From Nocardioides bruguierae (GTDB taxonomy: Bacteria > Actinomycetota > Actinomycetes > Propionibacteriales > Nocardioidaceae), in the NCBI RefSeq assembly GCF_023656415.1, contig NZ_JAMOIL010000012.1, positions 1 through 64,000 on the forward strand: DNA of 64,000 nt, in the 5' to 3' direction. Under the pieces are notes generated by a model. It ran no database searches, was not told where the DNA came from, and worked only from the letters and a program-made list of their open reading frames with translations. The position numbers and the translations under genes were made by a program. Below are positions 42,524-50,585 of the stretch, in pieces. Position 1 is the first letter of the stretch, and each line of letters starts with the position of its first letter.

Positions 42524-44803
42524 ATGATCGACAACCGCGCCCGCATCCAGCCGCCGCCGACCCTCGAGGACATCCTGTCCGTGGGTCGCGCGGACCGCAT
42601 CGGTCAGGTCGACTTCACCCTGCGCCTCGCCCAGGCGAGGGAGCAGGCCGAGGCCGCCTCCGAGGTGGCCGACGCCGAGGTCGCCGAGCCCGCCGGGCCC
42701 GCCGGGTCCGTCGCGGTGGCGGCGCCCGTCGCCGGCCCCGTCACCAGTCCGGCCGACGGCCCGCTGCTCCACGCCCCCGACGTGGATCTCTTCGCCGCGC
42801 CCGTGGCGGTCCCCGCCCCCTCGCCCGAGGTGCCGCGCGAGGTGTCGGTCGACGCCGAGCCCGTGACGGTGCAGCGGCGCCGGGGTCGCGGACGAGGCGA
42901 GCGGACCGGGTCCGTGCAGGCTGCTGCCCCGGCCCCCGCGTCGAGCCCCGCGTCGAGCCCCGCGTCCGTCGTGGAGGACTCCGCGCGGGTGCTGTTCCAG
43001 GCCGCGCCGGTGGCCCGTCGGGCCGAGCCGGCCACGGTCGAGCCGGCTGGAACCGCGGCCGCCGAGCCGGTCGGGGCCGTCGAGCCGGTGGAGGCCGCGG
43101 CCGAGGCCGTCGAGGCCGTCGAGGCGCCCCGCAGCGGTGTCGTGCCGGAGGGTCTGGCGATCGCCGGGCCCGCCGACTTCCTGGAGGCGGCCACCTGGCC
43201 GGGGCCGGTGGCCGAGCACGTCGCGCCCGAGCCGGTCTCCGCCGTCGAGGAGGACCTCGTCTGGGCGCCCGCCGCCCGGGCCGCCCAGGAGTCGGTCGAG
43301 ACGGTGAAGACGGAGGCCGACGTGTCCGTCGAGCCTGCTGCCGAGGTGTCCTTCGAGGCCGTCCCGGCCCCGGAGGCCGAGACCCTGGTCGCCGCGCCGG
43401 TCGCCGTGCCGGTGGTCGAGCGCCCGAGCCTCGCCGTGCGCGCCGCGCGCCGCCCGGTCCCGCGGCCGGAGCCGAAGTCGGTCGCGGTCGACCACGACGC
43501 CGAGGCCGAGCGCCGTGCGCTCGCCGAGGAGAACCGCCGTCAGGCGGTCGCGCGGGCCCAGAGCGTCGCGCACCCGTACCGTCCCGCGCCCCGTGCCGGG
43601 CGGCCCGTGGAGGCCGGCGACGTCAAGCCCCCGACGGCCGCGGCCCTGCGCCGCTCCGCCGCCCAGCGCACGGCCGCGCAGAAGACCGCCCAGCCCGCCC
43701 CCACCGAGGTGCAGGCGGAGGTCGAGCACGGCCCCGGCACGGACCAGCCGCGGCCCGCCCCCGCCGGCCCCCGAGCGCCCTGGCCCGCGGCCCCCGCCGG
43801 CACGGCACCGCGCGCCGCGGAGCGCCCCGCCACGTCCGCCCGCCCGGTGCCGCCGCGCGCCGCCGCCCGGACCGACGCGCAGGCGTTCCAGCAGCCGACC
43901 GAGCGTCCCGTGGGCGTCCCGGCGCCGGAGCACACGGTGTACGAGCAGCACAGGACCCACGAGGAGCACAGGGACCCGCGGCCCGCCGAGGAGACCGCAC
44001 CCGCCGGACGCCTCCGCCCCGTGCCCAGCACCTGGGAGGACACCCGCCGCGCGGCCCAGCGTCCGCTGCCGGCGGACCCGTGGGGCGCCCTGCTCGACGA
44101 GACCGCCCGCACCCGGCCCGGCCAGGCCGACCCCTGGTGGTCCGTGGACGACGAGGCGGGCCACGACACGGGCCACAACACGGGCCACGACACGGGCCAC
44201 GGGGCACGCGACGGCGCGTGGGAGGAGGCCGAGGACACCGGCTACGCCGCGTTCGACACCGACGCCCCCGAGGCCCCCGCGACGCCGGCCGCCCACCCGG
44301 CCCCGCCGGCCCCGGCCGCCCAGCAGCCGACCCGGGCCCACCACAGCGTGGTCGAGGCCCGCCAGGCCCAGCGCGAGGCGACCCGCGCGAGCCGCCAGGC
44401 CGCCGCGGAGGCGGCCGCCGCCGGCGAGGCGTTCGTCTCGGCGACCCTGGCCGGGCTGGGGATGGGCGAGACCTCCATCGACGTCAGCGTCGACGACGTG
44501 GCCCGCTCGGTCATCGCCCGCATGCAGGCGGCCCAGCAGGCCACCCAGCTCCACCTGGAGGCCATCGAGCTCGAGGCGGCACGCCGCTGCGAGCTGGTCA
44601 CCGCGCAGGCCGAGCTCGACGCCGAGCTCATCCGCCTGAACGCCCGCCGGGAGGCGCACGCGCTCCTCAACGGCCCCCGCCGCGGACCCGTCCGCGGCCC
44701 GCGTCCCGACGACGCCACCCTGCGCCACCTCGGCGCGGTCTCCGCCCGGTTCGCCGAGCACCTGGAGCAGCTCGACCCCACCGACCTGGACGAGGAGCGA
44801 TGA
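42524..44803 (+). CDS. Pro/Ala/Glu-rich coiled-coil protein, possible scaffold
   Basis: A 759-residue protein without signal or membrane helix. An N-terminal amphipathic segment (PTLEDILSVGRADRIGQVDF) precedes about 550 residues of low complexity rich in Ala, Pro, Glu and Val. A GHDT-type repeat lies near residues 546-560. A structured alpha-helical end (about 600-755, QREATRASRQAAAEAAAAGE, then VIARMQAAQQATQLHLEAIE) looks coiled-coil. It is cytosolic and could organise the synthase complex. No homologue is recognised. It starts one base after the preceding stop. Confidence 0.65.
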   Translation: MIDNRARIQPPPTLEDILSVGRADRIGQVDFTLRLAQAREQAEAASEVADAEVAEPAGPAGSVAVAAPVAGPVTSPADGPLLHAPDVDLFAAPVAVPAPSPEVPREVSVDAEPVTVQRRRGRGRGERTGSVQAAAPAPASSPASSPASVVEDSARVLFQAAPVARRAEPATVEPAGTAAAEPVGAVEPVEAAAEAVEAVEAPRSGVVPEGLAIAGPADFLEAATWPGPVAEHVAPEPVSAVEEDLVWAPAARAAQESVETVKTEADVSVEPAAEVSFEAVPAPEAETLVAAPVAVPVVERPSLAVRAARRPVPRPEPKSVAVDHDAEAERRALAEENRRQAVARAQSVAHPYRPAPRAGRPVEAGDVKPPTAAALRRSAAQRTAAQKTAQPAPTEVQAEVEHGPGTDQPRPAPAGPRAPWPAAPAGTAPRAAERPATSARPVPPRAAARTDAQAFQQPTERPVGVPAPEHTVYEQHRTHEEHRDPRPAEETAPAGRLRPVPSTWEDTRRAAQRPLPADPWGALLDETARTRPGQADPWWSVDDEAGHDTGHNTGHDTGHGARDGAWEEAEDTGYAAFDTDAPEAPATPAAHPAPPAPAAQQPTRAHHSVVEARQAQREATRASRQAAAEAAAAGEAFVSATLAGLGMGETSIDVSVDDVARSVIARMQAAQQATQLHLEAIELEAARRCELVTAQAELDAELIRLNARREAHALLNGPRRGPVRGPRPDDATLRHLGAVSARFAEHLEQLDPTDLDEER
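44158..44205 (+). repeat. In-frame 12-base tandem repeats
   Basis: Three copies of GGGCCACGACAC (the second with one change) and a partial fourth encode Gly-His-Asp/Asn-Thr units in the coiled-coil protein. The His-rich run could bind metal or vary by slippage. Confidence 0.7.
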
Positions 44804-45993
44804 AGACCCTCACCCGCCCCGGCCGCCGCACCGGCGCCGCCGCCGCGATCGTGACCCTGGCCCTCGTCGCCGCCGCTTGCGGCGACGGCGACTCCGACAC
44901 CGCTGCCTCCCCCGACGCCACCGTCACGGTGACCGCGGCGGCCAGCAGCGACGACTCCGACACCACGGGCGGCGACGCCACCACGGAGCAGCGCTTCTTC
45001 AACGACGCCTCCGTGTGGAACACCCGCGCCGACGACCTGGCGGTCGACCCCCGCAGCGACCGGATGCTCAGCCTGGCGATGACCCGCATCGGCTGGGAGG
45101 AGAAGCGCAACGGCCAGTTCGTGCGCGTCGTCAACGAGGTCACCGACCCGCTGTGGATCAACACCGTCGAGTGGACCGTCCCGGTCGTCGCCGGCGGCAC
45201 GCCCACCGAGGTCACCTGCCGGCAGAAGACCTGCGGCGACGGGGACGACACCATCACGCTCGACATCCCCGAGGACGTCGACCCCTACCCGGAGTACGAC
45301 GGCTGGTACACGATCCTGGACACCCAGAACTCGGTGGCCTACGACCTGTGGCGCGCACGCCGCGAGGACGACGGGTCGATCTCGTACCACTACATGAAGA
45401 AGTGGAACCTCGACGGCTCCGGCTGGCAGACCGCCGGCGAGGTCTCCGCTCGCGGCTCGGGCCTGCCGCTGTTCGCGGGCCTCATCCGGCCCGCCGAGCT
45501 GGAGACGGGCACGATCGACCACGCCCTCGCCATCGCGGTGCCGGCCCCGTCGTCCGACTTCTACGTCAGCCCCGCCTCGTCCACCGACGGCAACGGCCGC
45601 GCGGCCTCGCTGCCCATCGGTGCGCGCATCCGGCTCAAGGGCGACGTCACCTTCCGCGCCCCGCGCGACGCCGACGGCAACCGGATCACGCTCACCGCGG
45701 ACCAGAAGCGGTACGCCGACGCGCTGGTCCTGGCGCTGCGCACCTACGGCGCGATCGTCGTCGAGCGGGCCGAGGTGCCCACGCTCTACGCCCAGCGCGA
45801 CGTCACCGCCGACCTGCTGACCGGCCAGGAGCTCCAGGGCCTGACCCTGGACGACTTCGAGGTCACCACGGTCGGCAAGAAGTACCGCTACCCCACCCCC
45901 GAGAAGGTCGCGGAGTCCGCGGCCGGCACCGAGGGCGCCACCGCCTCCGCCACCGCGGACGCGTCCACCACCGAGTCCGCCGGGAGCAACTGA
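44800..45993 (+). CDS. Secreted lipoprotein of the glycan operon
   Basis: A 397-residue lipoprotein. The signal peptide ends in a lipobox (VAAAC, Cys27), followed by an Asp/Ser/Thr-rich linker. The mature domain (about 65-350) starts FFNDASVWNTRADDLAVDPR, a pattern I recall from actinobacterial exported proteins related to carbohydrate-active beta-sandwich families. It includes a small Cys pair (CRQKTCGDG) and ends in an Ala/Ser/Thr-rich tail. Carbohydrate binding is inferred only from context. The ATG overlaps the previous stop as ATGA. Confidence 0.65.
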   Translation: MKTLTRPGRRTGAAAAIVTLALVAAACGDGDSDTAASPDATVTVTAAASSDDSDTTGGDATTEQRFFNDASVWNTRADDLAVDPRSDRMLSLAMTRIGWEEKRNGQFVRVVNEVTDPLWINTVEWTVPVVAGGTPTEVTCRQKTCGDGDDTITLDIPEDVDPYPEYDGWYTILDTQNSVAYDLWRARREDDGSISYHYMKKWNLDGSGWQTAGEVSARGSGLPLFAGLIRPAELETGTIDHALAIAVPAPSSDFYVSPASSTDGNGRAASLPIGARIRLKGDVTFRAPRDADGNRITLTADQKRYADALVLALRTYGAIVVERAEVPTLYAQRDVTADLLTGQELQGLTLDDFEVTTVGKKYRYPTPEKVAESAAGTEGATASATADASTTESAGSN

Positions 45994-47546
45994 TGCGCCG
46001 CCGCACGACCCGCACCGTCGCCGCCACCTCCGCCCTCCTGGCCGGCGCCGGCCTCCTCGGCGCGTGCTCGACCGACTCGGGCAGCACCGACCTCGTCGCC
46101 GACGCCCAGGCCACCGCCACCGTGACGGTCGCCCCGTCCACGCCCGTGAACCCCACCGAGGCCGCCTACGAGGCGCTCCCGACGCTGCCCGACCAGACGG
46201 TCACCGTGGAGGGCATCGACAACGGCCTGACGAACTTCGAGCGGCTGGCGTTCAACACCGACACCGGCGGCGAGAACGACACCGACACCATCGTCGACCG
46301 CAAGGTCAGCGACACCGACCTGGCCTTCCAGCGGCTCTGCTCGGGCCAGATCGACGTCGTCGACTCCTACACGACGCTCACCCAGGCCCAGTACGACGCC
46401 TGCGCGGCCAACGGCCTGGACCTGGTCCAGATCGAGGTCGCCGCCAACGCCCTCGTCGTGGCCATCAAGAACGAGACGGACGTCGGCGGCGACTGCGTCA
46501 GCCTCGAGCAGCTGGCCGAGATCTACCGGGCCGGCTCGCCGGTGACCAGCTGGGCCCAGGTCGGCGACAACTTCGACGACGTCGACCTCACCGCGCTGGG
46601 CGCCCCCTACGGCGACTCCCGCTTCACCTGGTTCGGCCAGGCGGTGCTCGACACGACCAACCCGGCGAGGGTCACCGTCCGCTCCGACTACGTCAGCTAC
46701 GACACCGACCGCGAGACCCGGCTCAGCATCGTCGGCAACGACCGCGACGAGCGGCTCGCCTCGCAGGAGCGCACCTACACCCGGCAGCGCCAGCAGCTGG
46801 CCACCTACATCAAGCAGCAGACCGGCGTCGTCCGTGACGCCCGTGCCGAGCTGCGCACCGCCCGCTTCGAGGTGAAGAAGGGCATCCGCACCGGCCGCGA
46901 CGCCGAGACCCGGGCCGCCGACCGCGCGCGCCTGGCGGAGGCCAAGCGCTCGCTGGCCAAGGCCGAGGCCTCCCTGCTCAGCCTCAAGGCCCAGGAGCGC
47001 ACCGCGGCGCGGCAGCTCACGGTCAGCAAGGCCGCGCAGAAGCGGATCGACGCCCTGACCGGGCGCGTGGGCTACTTCGGGTTCTCCTACTACCAGGTCT
47101 TCGAGAACGAGCTCCGCCCGTTCGAGGTGACCCTCGACGGCACCGAGAACTGCGTGTTCCCGAGCCCGGTCACGATCACCAGCGGCGAGTACCCGCTGTC
47201 GCGGCCGTACCTGCTCACCACCACGCAGCGCTCCCTCGAGCGCGAGGAGGTGCAGGACTTCCTCCTGTACTACCTCGACAACGCCAAGGCCGACCTCCAG
47301 ACCACCCAGCAGAACACGGGCCTGGACGAGGCGGGGCAGCTCGTCGTCGTCACCGACGACCAGATCGCCACCCAGCGCCGCTGGGTGACGGGCCGCGAGG
47401 AGCCGGAGTACCTCGAGCTCGAGGGCGACACCGTCACCACCGGGTCCGGGTCCGGTTCCGGCGACGGGGCCGCCGCGGACGCCACCAGCTCGGCGACGAC
47501 CACCGCCTCGCCGTCCGCGACCGCGACGGGGTCGGCCGGCCAGTAG
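45993..47546 (+). CDS. PstS-like lipoprotein split by a coiled-coil insertion
   Basis: A 517-residue lipoprotein (lipobox LLGAC, Cys25). Residues 75-250 and 357-430 together resemble a PstS-type periplasmic binding fold: SDTDLAFQRLCSGQIDVVDS, VAIKN, GDSRFTWFGQ, then VGYFGFSYYQ and the SGEYPLSRPYLL strand near the end. Between them, residues about 255-355 form a charged, heptad-rich helical hairpin (ERTYTRQRQQLATYIKQQ, RLAEAKRSLAKAEASLLSLK). The C-terminus is Ser/Thr/Ala-rich. There is no pst permease nearby, so a role in glycan secretion rather than phosphate uptake is likely. The ATG overlaps the previous stop by one base. Confidence 0.75.
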   Translation: MRRRTTRTVAATSALLAGAGLLGACSTDSGSTDLVADAQATATVTVAPSTPVNPTEAAYEALPTLPDQTVTVEGIDNGLTNFERLAFNTDTGGENDTDTIVDRKVSDTDLAFQRLCSGQIDVVDSYTTLTQAQYDACAANGLDLVQIEVAANALVVAIKNETDVGGDCVSLEQLAEIYRAGSPVTSWAQVGDNFDDVDLTALGAPYGDSRFTWFGQAVLDTTNPARVTVRSDYVSYDTDRETRLSIVGNDRDERLASQERTYTRQRQQLATYIKQQTGVVRDARAELRTARFEVKKGIRTGRDAETRAADRARLAEAKRSLAKAEASLLSLKAQERTAARQLTVSKAAQKRIDALTGRVGYFGFSYYQVFENELRPFEVTLDGTENCVFPSPVTITSGEYPLSRPYLLTTTQRSLEREEVQDFLLYYLDNAKADLQTTQQNTGLDEAGQLVVVTDDQIATQRRWVTGREEPEYLELEGDTVTTGSGSGSGDGAAADATSSATTTASPSATATGSAGQ

Positions 47547-47561
47547 CCGACCCGCCCGACC

Positions 47562-48761
47562 GTGATGCACCACCGCTGCACCGACCACCCCCGACGCCGC
47601 CCCGCGGCGCCGGGGCTGGTCGCGCTCGTCCTAGCCGTCCTCCTGCCGCTCCTCGGCGGCCTGGGCGGCGGCGCCGCGGCAGGCGCCGACGGCACGCTCA
47701 GCCCCGCGGCGCAGGCCCACGCCTCGTCCGAGGCCACCACCGACGCCACCTCGGCGGCGAGCGCCACGGACGGCGCCTCCGCCCGCACCGCCGCGCGCCG
47801 CGACCTGCGCACCTCCACCCTGCTCGTGCGCTGGCGCGGCAACCGGGGCGAGCGACAGGACTCCGTGACCGTGCCCGGGATCGGCGTCCTGACCGCCGTG
47901 TGCCGGCCGAACAACACCATCCTGCGGCTGCGGCCCTACCACCGCAGCCCCGAGACGCAGATGTGGCTGGCCAAGCACCAGGACAAGCGCGGCAAGGACA
48001 CCGTGGCGGTGAAGACCGTGCGGATCTACCGCTACGCCACCGCGGACGACGACGGCACCGGCGGCACCGGCAAGCAGTCCCACGAGGGCCTCAACCGGGC
48101 CACGCCCGTCGAGGGACGCTCCTCCGGCTTCGCCCACGGCGTCATCAGCCAGCGGCGTGGCCGCCAGGCCGCGGTCGGCCGGTCGAACACGCTGCCCGTC
48201 TCGTCCCTCTACCTGGAGTGGTACTGGGAGGGTTTTCGCCGCAAGGACGTGAAGCGGCAGTACTGCCGGGTCAAGGCCACCGTCACCACGCGCACCGACG
48301 AGGCGCTGGGTCTCTCCTGGCACGGCGAGGACGACGGCGCCCCGCGGCGGCAGGTGGTCGACCTCGGCGCCGCCGGCAGCGTCCGGTTCACCTGCCGCGA
48401 GTCCGTCGACGGCTCCGACCCGGTGCAGGAGGTCACCTTCTACCCCTCCGAGGAGACCGCGGCGGCCATCTCCGAGGCGCTGGCCGACGAGGACCCCGAC
48501 ACCGACGGCCCGTGGGTCGGCACCTACGTCGAGCGGATCGAGGCCGAGGGCGACGTGCGCGACCACGTGGTCGTCGAGGAGGCGGAGTACGACCCCGTCG
48601 CCGGGCTGGTGCCGCCCGTCCAGCTGCCCGAGAACGGCATGCTGCGGATCTGGTACTACGCGGACGGGGCCGTGCGGACGCTGATCGTCTCCAGCTACTG
48701 GATCGTCAACGACACCGACCCCGCCCTCAACCTGTGCGAGGTCGCGGCGGCCCGCTTCTGA
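47562..48761 (+). CDS. Secreted protein of unknown function, end of glycan operon
   Basis: A 399-residue exported protein: signal peptide (about 18-42), an Ala/Ser/Thr-rich linker, then a basic and aromatic domain rich in predicted strands (STLLVRWRGNRGE, CRPNNTILRLRPYH, LYLEWYWEGFRRK) with conserved-looking cysteines. No family is recognised. GTG at 47562 or ATG at 47565; neither has a strong ribosome site. The 15-base gap to the PstS-like gene places it in the same operon. Confidence 0.6.
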   Translation: MMHHRCTDHPRRRPAAPGLVALVLAVLLPLLGGLGGGAAAGADGTLSPAAQAHASSEATTDATSAASATDGASARTAARRDLRTSTLLVRWRGNRGERQDSVTVPGIGVLTAVCRPNNTILRLRPYHRSPETQMWLAKHQDKRGKDTVAVKTVRIYRYATADDDGTGGTGKQSHEGLNRATPVEGRSSGFAHGVISQRRGRQAAVGRSNTLPVSSLYLEWYWEGFRRKDVKRQYCRVKATVTTRTDEALGLSWHGEDDGAPRRQVVDLGAAGSVRFTCRESVDGSDPVQEVTFYPSEETAAAISEALADEDPDTDGPWVGTYVERIEAEGDVRDHVVVEEAEYDPVAGLVPPVQLPENGMLRIWYYADGAVRTLIVSSYWIVNDTDPALNLCEVAAARF

Positions 48762-48780
48762 CCGGCGGCCCGGCGTCTGC

Positions 48781-49707
48781 TCAGGCGGGCCCGGCGTCGG
48801 CGCGCAGGGCCGCCAGCACCACGTCCAGCACCCCCACCTCGCCGTCGAGCACGTCGGTGACGGGGTGCCAGGCCGCCTCGTCGGTGGTGCCGTCCTCCTC
48901 GGCGACGGCGGGCTCGTCGCCGGAGGTGAGGGTGGCGGCGTAGACGAGGTGGACGCCGTGGAAGTCCTCGGTGCGCCCGCTCGGCGCGGTGCCGGTGAAG
49001 TGGGTGTCGTGCACCGTGAGCAGCCCCGCCGGCGCCACCTCCAGGCCGGTCTCCTCCCCCACCTCGCGCACCAGCGCCGCGGCCGGGTCCTCCCCGTGCT
49101 CGACACCGCCGCCCGGCAGCGTCCACGCACCCGGGTGCGCGCCGCGCGCGGACACGCGGGTCAGCAGCACCCGGTCGTCGCGGCGCAGCAGCGCGTAGGC
49201 CGAGAGCCGCTGGTGCCGGACGACGGCGTGGCCGGCGAGCGCCTCGCGCACCAGCGCGTCCACGGGCACGCGGCCGGCCAGCACGTCGGCGAGCGGCAGC
49301 CACGCCGCGTCCCGGGTGCTGCCCCCGACCTCGACCGTGCGCGGGGCGGGCGAGTCCCGGGGCACCCAGCCCTCGAAGACCATCCGCACGTGGTGGAAGT
49401 CCCTGCGCCGACCGTCGGCCCAGGTGGCGTCCGGCCGGTGCTGGCTGATCACCCGGTTCGTCTCCCCGACCGTCACCGACAGCCCGGTCTCCTCGTGGAC
49501 CTCGCGGACCACGGCCTCGCGGGGGTGCTCGCCGTGCTCCACCCCGCCCCCGGGCAGCGTCCACAGGTCGTCGGGCCGGATGTGGCTCGCGACCAGGCTG
49601 AGCAGCACCTGCTCGTCGCGGACCACCAGGGCGTAGGCGGCCAGGCGCTGCGTCTGCGGCGGTGTCTGCCCCTGGTCGTCGGGCTCGTCGTGCTGCTGAT
49701 CGCTCAC
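48781..49707 (-). CDS. Tandem double-Nudix hydrolase
   Basis: A 308-residue fusion of two Nudix domains. The boxes are GGGVEHGEHPREAVVREVHE followed by ETGL (about 53-75), and GGGVEHGEDPAAALVREVGE followed by ETGL (about 200-222). Both keep the REVxEExG catalytic residues, so both halves may hydrolyse nucleoside-diphosphate-linked substrates. RLAAYALVVRDEQVLLS and RLSAYALLRRDDRVLLT begin each half in the same way, showing internal duplication. GTG at 49707. It is convergent with the glycan operon. Confidence 0.88.
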   Translation of the reverse strand: MSDQQHDEPDDQGQTPPQTQRLAAYALVVRDEQVLLSLVASHIRPDDLWTLPGGGVEHGEHPREAVVREVHEETGLSVTVGETNRVISQHRPDATWADGRRRDFHHVRMVFEGWVPRDSPAPRTVEVGGSTRDAAWLPLADVLAGRVPVDALVREALAGHAVVRHQRLSAYALLRRDDRVLLTRVSARGAHPGAWTLPGGGVEHGEDPAAALVREVGEETGLEVAPAGLLTVHDTHFTGTAPSGRTEDFHGVHLVYAATLTSGDEPAVAEEDGTTDEAAWHPVTDVLDGEVGVLDVVLAALRADAGPA

Positions 49708-49733
49708 GCGCCCAAACCTACGGGGCGCGGGCG

Positions 49734-50576
49734 TCAGCGCGTGCCCCACCCGCGGTCCACGACCCCGGGCGGACGACGGTCCAGCAGCGTGGCCTCGGCC
49801 GGGCCGAGCCCGCCGCCGCCCAGGTGGGCCGGGTAGGTCGGGTCGCTCTCGCCCGGCCGCGGCCGGTGCGAGGGCAGCCGCTGGAGCCGCGTGAGGGTGC
49901 CATCCAGCACGGCGCCGAGCGCCCGGGTGGTGGCCGCGTCGTCGGCGCCGGGTGCGAGGGGCTCCCCGAGCACGACGTCGACGACGGCGTGGCGGCGCGG
50001 ACGCGGCAGCGCCGGCCGGTCCTCGGGGTGCCGCTTGACCGGCCACAGGCGCTGGGTGCCCCACAGCGTCAGCGGCACCAGCGGGGCGCCGGTGAGCCGC
50101 GCGAGCGCCGCGGCGCCCGGCATGAGCCGCTCGACGGTGTAGGAGTGGCCGAACCCGGCCTGCCCGAAGACGACGACCGCCTCGCCGTCGTCCAGGAGCC
50201 TGCGGGCGGCGAGCAGGGCGGCCGCCGGGGCGGCGAAGTCGACCGGCACGTGCCCCATCGTGTCCAGCGCCCGGCCCAGCGGTGCCCAGCCCCAGAACGA
50301 GCCCCGGCACAGGAAGCGGGCGTAGCGGCCGCGCTGGAGCAGCGCGTGGCCGGCGACGGCGAAGTCCGGGAACGCGTGGTGGTTGCCGGCGATCACCACC
50401 GGCCCACTGGTGGGCACGTGCTCGAGCCCGGTCCAGCGCTCCTGCACCGCCAGGGAGCCCAGCAGGCGGTGCCCGGTGCGGGTGACGGCGTCGTAGACCC
50501 GCTCACCGCCGCCGGCGCGGCCGCCGGCGACCGGGCAGGCGTCGGCGCGCACTGTGCGGCCCGCTCGTGTGGTCAT
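49734..50576 (-). CDS. Lysophospholipid acyltransferase-like (PlsC) protein
   Basis: A 280-residue PlsC-type protein. Motif I is NHHAFPDF (His66-x4-Asp71) and a middle Arg/Phe motif FLCRGSFWGWAP follows. Motif III, normally FPEG, is FGQAG (137-141) with Gln in place of Glu, so substrate binding may differ. It probably acylates a lipid or glycolipid intermediate at the membrane. ATG at 50576, nine bases after the stop of the flavoprotein gene, so the two probably form an operon. Confidence 0.75.
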   Translation of the reverse strand: MTTRAGRTVRADACPVAGGRAGGGERVYDAVTRTGHRLLGSLAVQERWTGLEHVPTSGPVVIAGNHHAFPDFAVAGHALLQRGRYARFLCRGSFWGWAPLGRALDTMGHVPVDFAAPAAALLAARRLLDDGEAVVVFGQAGFGHSYTVERLMPGAAALARLTGAPLVPLTLWGTQRLWPVKRHPEDRPALPRPRRHAVVDVVLGEPLAPGADDAATTRALGAVLDGTLTRLQRLPSHRPRPGESDPTYPAHLGGGGLGPAEATLLDRRPPGVVDRGWGTR

Positions 50577-50585
50577 CGCGCGGGC

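Noticed and set aside
44158..44205. Short tandem repeats as a CRISPR array
   Set aside because: The 12-base units are head to tail without spacers and lie in frame inside a coding region.
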